Shown piece by piece: positions 59,352-64,000 of a stretch of DNA of 64,000 bases. Position 1 is the stretch's first letter. Each line of letters starts with the position of its first letter. Source of the stretch: CBDCCV01 sp965215025 (GTDB lineage: Bacteria; Bacteroidota; Rhodothermia; Rhodothermales; Salinibacteraceae); NCBI GenBank assembly GCA_965215025.1, contig CBDCCV010000001.1:1178001-1242000 (forward strand), in the 5' to 3' direction. The notes under the pieces are model-generated. The model was not told the DNA's origin, searched no databases, and saw nothing but the letters and a program-made list of their open reading frames with translations. The translations under genes were made by a program, and so were the position numbers.

Positions 59352-60359
59352 TTAAAAAGAGGCTCCGGTGAACAGGTTCTTCGCAGCGCCATACAGGCTC
59401 CCGTCAGTCCGAAAGGACGCGCACTGCTCGATCAAGCTTTCGTCGCCGTAGATGCCATAGGGCACCATCCTACGCAGCTTCATCTCGCAGAGGCCATCGA
59501 ACATGACCGGGAGATAGTTCTTCCCGGTGATGCCCGTGATGCCGAGCGCCAGCTCCTCCGACTGGGCAATCCGGGCGATGGCGTCCGAGTGGTTCCCGTT
59601 CGGGTAGGAGATGCAGATCGGCAGGCTTCCGGTCTCGCGTTCCAGGACGGCCTGGCATTCGCGGATTTGCCCGCGCACCTCTTCGGGCGAGTAGTTCGTC
59701 AGAATAGCGTGATCTGCGGTGTGATTCCCGATGGACACCCATCGTTCACGGGCAAAGTCCCGTAGCTCGTCCCGCGTCAGTGGGCGGTCGGTGTCGCAGG
59801 TCGGATCGAGGCTATCCGGCCCGAACTGCTCTTGGAGGATCGCTTCAATGTCAGCCGTTTTCTTTGCCTTCAGCCTGCTTTTGTAGCGCTGCACCTCCGC
59901 AAGATCGGCTCCGCTACGGCTTGCCTCTCGGTGCAACGCGTCCCACCAGAACAGCTTTTGGTTCATGACGTGGCGCGTCGAAACGAAGAAGAGAGCAGGC
60001 ACCCCGTATTCATCGAGCGCCGGGATCGCCCTCGTGTTGTTGAAATACCCGTCGTCGAACGTGAGCAGGACGTACTTGCCGTCCGGCCTCAGCCCGGCTG
60101 CGATGTCCTCCGCTGAAACGAACGTGTAGCCTTCCTCGAGGTAGTACGCAATGATCTGGCGGAACTGACCTACCGTGATCCCTTGCTGCGGCGCGACGGC
60201 GTTCGCCCTTATCTCGGCGCGATTGGCGAACAGGCTGTGGAAGAGCAGAATGATCAGCCCGTTCTTCTCGCCGAGCGTACGGAGCTTATAACACGCTGTC
60301 TTCTGATCGAGGCTCCTGAGCTTCGAGATGATGGTCGTCTTTATGGATGTGCTGAGCAT
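59352..60359 (-). CDS. Polysaccharide deacetylase C (NodB type)
   Basis: A 335-residue deacetylase with the full NodB set: 'YVLLTFDDGYFNN' (T-F-D-D-G-Y), 'ALFFVSTRHVMNQ', 'SIGNHTADHAIL' (H-T-x-x-H) and 'CISYPNGNHSDAI' (Y-P-x-G). There is no signal peptide; a short N-terminal helix precedes 'LIILLFHSLF'. Cytoplasmic N-deacetylation of a carrier-bound amino sugar is likely. It ends 3 bases before formyltransferase C starts. It is separated from the DegT aminotransferase by 220 bases that are relatively AT-rich and contain no gene. Confidence 0.85.
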   Translation of the reverse strand: MLSTSIKTTIISKLRSLDQKTACYKLRTLGEKNGLIILLFHSLFANRAEIRANAVAPQQGITVGQFRQIIAYYLEEGYTFVSAEDIAAGLRPDGKYVLLTFDDGYFNNTRAIPALDEYGVPALFFVSTRHVMNQKLFWWDALHREASRSGADLAEVQRYKSRLKAKKTADIEAILQEQFGPDSLDPTCDTDRPLTRDELRDFARERWVSIGNHTADHAILTNYSPEEVRGQIRECQAVLERETGSLPICISYPNGNHSDAIARIAQSEELALGITGITGKNYLPVMFDGLCEMKLRRMVPYGIYGDESLIEQCASFRTDGSLYGAAKNLFTGASF

Positions 60360-60579
60360 CTGCAGCCTCGCGCGCCGTGATGAACGTGGTTCAACGGCTA
60401 GCTTAGCGTACAGAGCAGAAATCTACCTTGCGTTAGAGACGCAAAGGAACTCGTTAATTGAGCACAGGCGGTTCATCTTCGCATACAATCAAGCGGTCTA
60501 TTTAGGCTCCCCGGTCTATGAGCTTTCGGACGGTAACTGTGTAGGCTCGGAGGAGAAGACTACCAAAGAGCAGCGGTTT

Positions 60580-61740
60580 TCAGCGCTCCGAAGCCAGCGC
60601 CCGCTTGATGGCGTCAACGACGCGCTCCGCTACGGCGACCTCCATCGTGGGCCAGATGGGCAGGCTTAGCACCTCGGCGCTGAGCCGGTCGCTGACGGGA
60701 AGCGCCGGGTGCTGGCCGGCGTAGACGGGCAGGCGGTCCTGCGGTACCGGGTAATACACCATCGTGCTGATGTCTTCCTCGGCTAGGGCCGTGCGCACGT
60801 GATCTCGCTTCCCATCTAAAACCCGGATCGTGTACTGGTGAAAGACGTGCCCCTTGGTCAGCGCCGGCGGGATGAGGCCGGGCACGTCTGCCAGCAATTC
60901 GTTGTACGCCTGGGCCACGCGGCGGCGGCCCTCGTTGGAGCGCTCGATGTGCGGGAGCTTCACGCGCAGCATGGCCGCCTGCATGGCGTCCAGGCGTGAA
61001 TTGTAGCCCAGGATCTCGTTCTGGTACTTCTTCTTCGAGCCGTGCGTACGCAGCATGGCCGCCAGCGCGGCCGCCTCGTCGTCGTCGGTCACGATCAGGC
61101 CTCCGTCGCCGAAGGCCCCGAGGTTTTTCGAGGGGAAGAAGGAGTAGGCGCCCGCGTGGCCGATGGTGCCGGTGTGCCTGCCTTCGCGCCCGGCCGCCCC
61201 GTTGCCGTCCGCCGAGGCGCCGCCGTAGTAGCGCGCGCCGAACGACTGCGCGCAGTCCTCTACGACGACGAGGTCGTGCTCGTGGGCCAGCGCCATGATC
61301 GCTCCCATGGCGGCCGGGTTCCCGTAGAGGTGCACGGGCAGGATGGCCTTCGTGCGCGGCGTGATCTTCGCCTCGATGGCCTCCGGGTCGATGTTGAAGC
61401 TCTCCTCGTCGATGTCGGCAAAGACCGGCTCGGCGCCGACGATGCTGATGGACTCCGCCGTGGCGAAGAACGAGAACGGCGTGGTGACCACCTCGTCGCC
61501 CGGCCCAACGCCCAGCGCGCGCAGGGCGATCACCAGCGCGTCCGTGCCGGAGTTGACGCCGATGGCGTGCCGGGCGCCCAGGTACGCGGCGGCCTCGGCT
61601 TCGAGCGCCTTGACCTCCGGCCCCATGACGAACCGGCCCGAGCGCAGCACGCGCTGGAACGCTTCGTTGAACTCGTCCCAGAGCGCCTCGATCTCCGGGG
61701 AGAGGTCGAGCACGGGGACGGGCGATGTCGTTGCTTCCAT
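60580..61740 (-). CDS. DegT/DnrJ/EryC1/StrS aminotransferase (WbpE-like)
   Basis: A 386-residue PLP enzyme. Landmarks: 'VNSGTDALVIALRALGVGPGDEVVTTPFSFFATAES', 'VHLYGNPAAM', 'VVVEDCAQSFGARY' (Asp pairing with PLP nitrogen) and 'YSFFPSKNLGAFGDGGLIVTDD' (PLP-binding Lys). With neighbouring Gfo/Idh and acyltransferase genes this is the WbpE/DegT-like C3 aminotransferase of 2,3-diaminosugar synthesis: 3-keto-UDP-GlcNAcA to the 3-amino sugar. The substrate is inferred from neighbours. The element at 61783-61896 sits between it and the acetyltransferase gene. Confidence 0.9.
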   Translation of the reverse strand: MEATTSPVPVLDLSPEIEALWDEFNEAFQRVLRSGRFVMGPEVKALEAEAAAYLGARHAIGVNSGTDALVIALRALGVGPGDEVVTTPFSFFATAESISIVGAEPVFADIDEESFNIDPEAIEAKITPRTKAILPVHLYGNPAAMGAIMALAHEHDLVVVEDCAQSFGARYYGGASADGNGAAGREGRHTGTIGHAGAYSFFPSKNLGAFGDGGLIVTDDDEAAALAAMLRTHGSKKKYQNEILGYNSRLDAMQAAMLRVKLPHIERSNEGRRRVAQAYNELLADVPGLIPPALTKGHVFHQYTIRVLDGKRDHVRTALAEEDISTMVYYPVPQDRLPVYAGQHPALPVSDRLSAEVLSLPIWPTMEVAVAERVVDAIKRALASER

Positions 61741-61782
61741 CTGGCGATTGTCTATGTATGGGTGTGAAATGTGCTTGGGGAA

Positions 61783-61896
61783 GCGAGGAATGGAAGAGTG
61801 GAGGATACGAGGAATAGAGGAAGGCAGAAGCGGGCAGGCTCAGTACCTATCCAAAACCAACTCATTCCCTCCTCCACTCGTCCTCTCTTCCCCTCC
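61783..61896. repeat. Purine/pyrimidine-biased inverted-repeat element (family F)
   Basis: 'gaatggaagagtggaggata' on the left, and 'tccactcgtcctctcttccc' on the right, pair imperfectly around a central loop of about 60 bases. The right end abuts the acetyltransferase stop (61897-61899). It shares words with the element at 52413-52574. Confidence 0.7.
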
Positions 61897-62664
61897 TCAA
61901 TCCGCCCAGCCCTGCTGGTCGAGCTTCTGCTCCTCCGGCACGTCGCGGAAGGTGCGGGCGGGGACGCCGGCGTAGATCGCCTCCGCCTCGGCGTCTTTGG
62001 TGAGGAGCGCGCCGGCGGCCACCATCGCGTCGGCGGCCACCTCCTTGCCTGGCAGGATCACCGCGCCCACGCCCAGGCGCCCGCCCCGCCGCACCACCAC
62101 GCCTTTGAAATGCTCGAAGCGCTCCTCGGTGCGGCCCATGAAGTTGTCGTTGCTCGTCAACACGCCCGGCGCGACGAAAACGCGATCCTCCAGCTCGGAG
62201 TAGGCCGTGAGGTAGACGTTCGTCTCCAGCTTGCAGTAACGCCCGACGCGGCACTGGTTCTCCACGGCTACGCCGCGCCCGATGATCGTGAAGTCGCCGA
62301 TGGTGACCTCTTCGCGGATCGTCGCCAAGTCCGCCACGAGCACCTTCTCGCCGAGCGTGCAGCCGGCGTAGATCACGACGCTCGCGCCGATGAGGCAGCG
62401 GCTACCGATGCGGGCGGGCGGCTGGCGCTTGTCCTGCGTCACGGCGCTGTTGGGCGCGCGCATGGGCTGCTTGCCCACGGTGGCATGGTCGTCGATGCGC
62501 ACGAAGTCGCCGATGGTGGTGCCGTCGTGGATCACGACGTGATGCCCGATCTGGCAGCCCGTGCCGATGGTGACGTCCTCGCCGACGACGCAGAAGTGGC
62601 CTACGGACGTGTCCTCGCCGAGGCGGGCCGTACTCGCTATCACGGAGTGCTCCATAGCCGTCAC
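61897..62664 (-). CDS. Left-handed beta-helix acetyltransferase (WbpD-like)
   Basis: A 255-residue hexapeptide-repeat transferase: 'IGTGCQIGHHVVIHDGTTIGDFVRIDDHATVG' and 'IGASVVIYAGCTLGEKVLVADLATIREEVTIGDFTIIGRG' form the beta-helix coils, and 'SNDNFMGRTEERFEHFKGVVV' is the acceptor loop. WbpD-like enzymes acetylate the C3 amine of UDP-GlcNAc(3NH2)A with acetyl-CoA. It is longer than WbpD (about 190 residues) because of extra coils. Start could be ATG 62655 or 62664. Neighbours are the WbpE- and WbpB-like genes. Confidence 0.85.
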   Translation of the reverse strand: MTAMEHSVIASTARLGEDTSVGHFCVVGEDVTIGTGCQIGHHVVIHDGTTIGDFVRIDDHATVGKQPMRAPNSAVTQDKRQPPARIGSRCLIGASVVIYAGCTLGEKVLVADLATIREEVTIGDFTIIGRGVAVENQCRVGRYCKLETNVYLTAYSELEDRVFVAPGVLTSNDNFMGRTEERFEHFKGVVVRRGGRLGVGAVILPGKEVAADAMVAAGALLTKDAEAEAIYAGVPARTFRDVPEEQKLDQQGWAD

Positions 62665-62774
62665 ACAAACACAGAGGTTGAGCTTAAGAGAAAGCAGCCG
62701 GGGCCGGGCCGTTAGCTACCCCCGGCAACGAAGCCCATGACGAACAGGCTTGCAGAGCAGATATAGCGGCAGGC

Positions 62775-63806
62775 TTATAAAGACGCAAGCCGCAGGCGCG
62801 GGGCCTGCCAGAGCGGGACGCGGCTTCCGCCCATCTGCAGCGACTGCTGCGCCGCCTGCAAGACCTGGAGCACGCGCAGCCCGCTGCGCCCGTCCGTGAG
62901 GGGCTGCTCGCGCGTAGCCATGCACTCGGCGAAGTGCTCCATCTCCATCCGCAGCGGCTCCGCCCCGTCGTAGAGCATCGGCGTGCCGGTGCCCTGGCGC
63001 GGCACGGGCAGGTTGCCCACCCAGTCGGCCCCCTTGTCGTAGACGACGAGCTTCTCGCCGGGCGCGGCGCGGTCGTCAAAGACGGCCATCTTCTTCGACC
63101 CGACCACGACGAGGCGCTGCTCTTTGTACGGGTGGAGCCAGGAGACGAAGACGTGCGCGCGCAGGCCGTTGTCGAAGAGCAGGTTCGTCACCGTTGTGTC
63201 GGCGACGTTCGGCTGCAGGTAGGCGCCGCCGGTAGCCATCACCTCTATCGGGCTTTCGTCGGCCAGGCGCAGGATGACGGAGAGGTCATGCGGCGCGAAG
63301 CTCCACAGGATGTTCTCCTCCCGGCGGAATTTGCCCAGGTTGAGCCGGTTGGAGTAGATGTACTGCAGCTTGCCGAGTTCGCCGCCGCGCACCAGCTCGG
63401 CGAGGCGGAGCACGGCGGGATGGTACTCCAGGAGGTGCCCGACCATCAAGATGCGGCCGTTGCGCTCGGCCGCCCTAACGACGCGCTGCCCCTCCTCGTA
63501 GCTGAGCGCGAGCGGCTTCTCCACGAACACGTCCTTGCCCGCCTCCATCGCCTGGAGGGCAAGCCGGGCGTGCACGCGCGCCTGCGTGCTGATGGCGATG
63601 CCTTCGACGCCCTCGTCGGCGAGGATCTCGTCCACGCTCCGGTACAGGCGGATCTCGGGGTAGAGAAGACGCATCTTCTGAAGCATCTCCTCGTCGAGGT
63701 CGCAGGCGCCGCGAAGCGCCCCCATCTGGTAGAGGTTCCGGGCGATGTTCTTGCCCCAGTAGCCGTGACCGATGAGCGCGACGTTCGGATGCGTCGTTTC
63801 TTCCAT
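62775..63806 (-). CDS. Gfo/Idh/MocA dehydrogenase (WbpB-like)
   Basis: A 343-residue NAD-dependent dehydrogenase. Rossmann motif 'VALIGHGYWGKNIARNLYQM', 'AGKDVFVEKPLALSYEEG' (E-K-P) and 'ILWSFAPHDLSVILRLAD' (active-site His region) define the family. In front of an acetyltransferase and a DegT aminotransferase it fits WbpB, which oxidises C3 of UDP-GlcNAcA. A WbpA-like UDP-GlcNAc 6-dehydrogenase is not in the window and would be expected beyond 64000 or elsewhere. It is the first gene of the visible locus in transcription order. Confidence 0.88.
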   Translation of the reverse strand: MEETTHPNVALIGHGYWGKNIARNLYQMGALRGACDLDEEMLQKMRLLYPEIRLYRSVDEILADEGVEGIAISTQARVHARLALQAMEAGKDVFVEKPLALSYEEGQRVVRAAERNGRILMVGHLLEYHPAVLRLAELVRGGELGKLQYIYSNRLNLGKFRREENILWSFAPHDLSVILRLADESPIEVMATGGAYLQPNVADTTVTNLLFDNGLRAHVFVSWLHPYKEQRLVVVGSKKMAVFDDRAAPGEKLVVYDKGADWVGNLPVPRQGTGTPMLYDGAEPLRMEMEHFAECMATREQPLTDGRSGLRVLQVLQAAQQSLQMGGSRVPLWQAPRLRLASL

Positions 63807-64000
63807 CGAGATCGTTTCCTCCGCCGAATCAGCCTCGGCTAACCGTGAGTAGGGGGCTTGGGCAGCGTGCCTGCTCGGCTGAGCGAGCCGTCCTTTCTGA
63901 TCCGCTCAGGTGCGGCTCCGCCACGTCAGTTACAAAGGTGCGCTAGGCCACCAACTGACTTTGCTGTCCCCTGCGGGGTGGGCTTCAAGGCTTCGGGGCG
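63807..64000. other. Window end, upstream region of the WbpB-like gene, no gene seen
   Basis: The 194 bases have no reading frame of note. Short inverted words ('gtcagtta' and 'aactgac') at about 63926-63960 may be part of a repeat or terminator of a gene lying beyond the window. No promoter is called. Confidence 0.35.

Noticed and set aside
1..64000. CRISPR array, tRNA, rRNA or insertion sequence
   Set aside because: No regularly spaced direct repeats, no tRNA-like cloverleaf and no transposase reading frame were seen anywhere in the window.

Overview
This is a GC-rich bacterial chromosome segment that most resembles the Rhodothermota/Bacteroidota (Rhodothermales-Salinibacter type). That placement is an inference from gene content: an outer-membrane TonB receptor with a carboxypeptidase-like N-terminal domain, a TlpA-type exported thioredoxin, a long VPS10/Asp-box protein, RNase G with a Bacteroidota-style tail, citrate synthase near an sdhCDAB operon, few recognisable Shine-Dalgarno sequences, and one possible Bacteroidota -33/-7 promoter. 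No rRNA, tRNA, CRISPR array, prophage or transposase was found.

Left part (1-26 kb): housekeeping genes on both strands. The SRP RNA gene (221-317) lies just upstream of yajC. Then come ribBA, a PGPGW membrane protein, coaE, a HIT protein, and a compact pterin group (6-pyruvoyl-tetrahydropterin synthase, folE, short-chain dehydrogenase) that looks like a tetrahydrobiopterin set. These are followed by a TlpA-like thioredoxin, an 1086-residue VPS10/Asp-box protein, a ParE-like toxin-antitoxin pair, a TonB receptor, an RlmL-like RNA methyltransferase, pncB, a hemolysin III/PAQR protein, YqgE, murJ with a small partner, a YdjM-like protein, aroQ, a PhnP-like hydrolase and RNase G. An 876-base GC-rich stretch without a gene separates rng from gltA.

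Middle part (26-32.6 kb): gltA, then a small toxin-like gene and its probable DUF7660-type immunity gene. These are followed by decayed copies: a second copy of the last 63 bases of gltA, a 22-codon in-frame fusion of the toxin start to the immunity end, and a third, shorter gltA-tail copy. Next is sdhC-sdhD-sdhA-(small membrane gene)-sdhB. The two spacers flanking sdhD carry the same hairpin palindrome, and the group ends at a strong perfect hairpin.

Right part (32.6-63.8 kb): one long minus-strand surface-polysaccharide locus of 26 genes. It holds an initiating sugar transferase, a Wzx flippase, a Wzy-like polymerase, four or five glycosyltransferases, three sulfotransferases, an asparagine-synthase-type amidotransferase, an FkbM methyltransferase, and a 2,3-diaminosugar set resembling WbpB/WbpD/WbpE plus a WecB/WbpI epimerase. 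Most distinctive are three deacetylase-formyltransferase pairs, always in that order, all without signal peptides. I infer a cytoplasmic 'acetyl-to-formyl swap' on amino sugars.

Throughout the window, short inverted-repeat elements of at least six sequence families sit in intergenic spaces, mostly touching or within a few bases of stop codons. One family reaches into the aroQ reading frame. The best candidates for new biology are the gltA-linked toxin/immunity scars, the deacetylase-formyltransferase pairs, and the stop-codon-associated palindromes.
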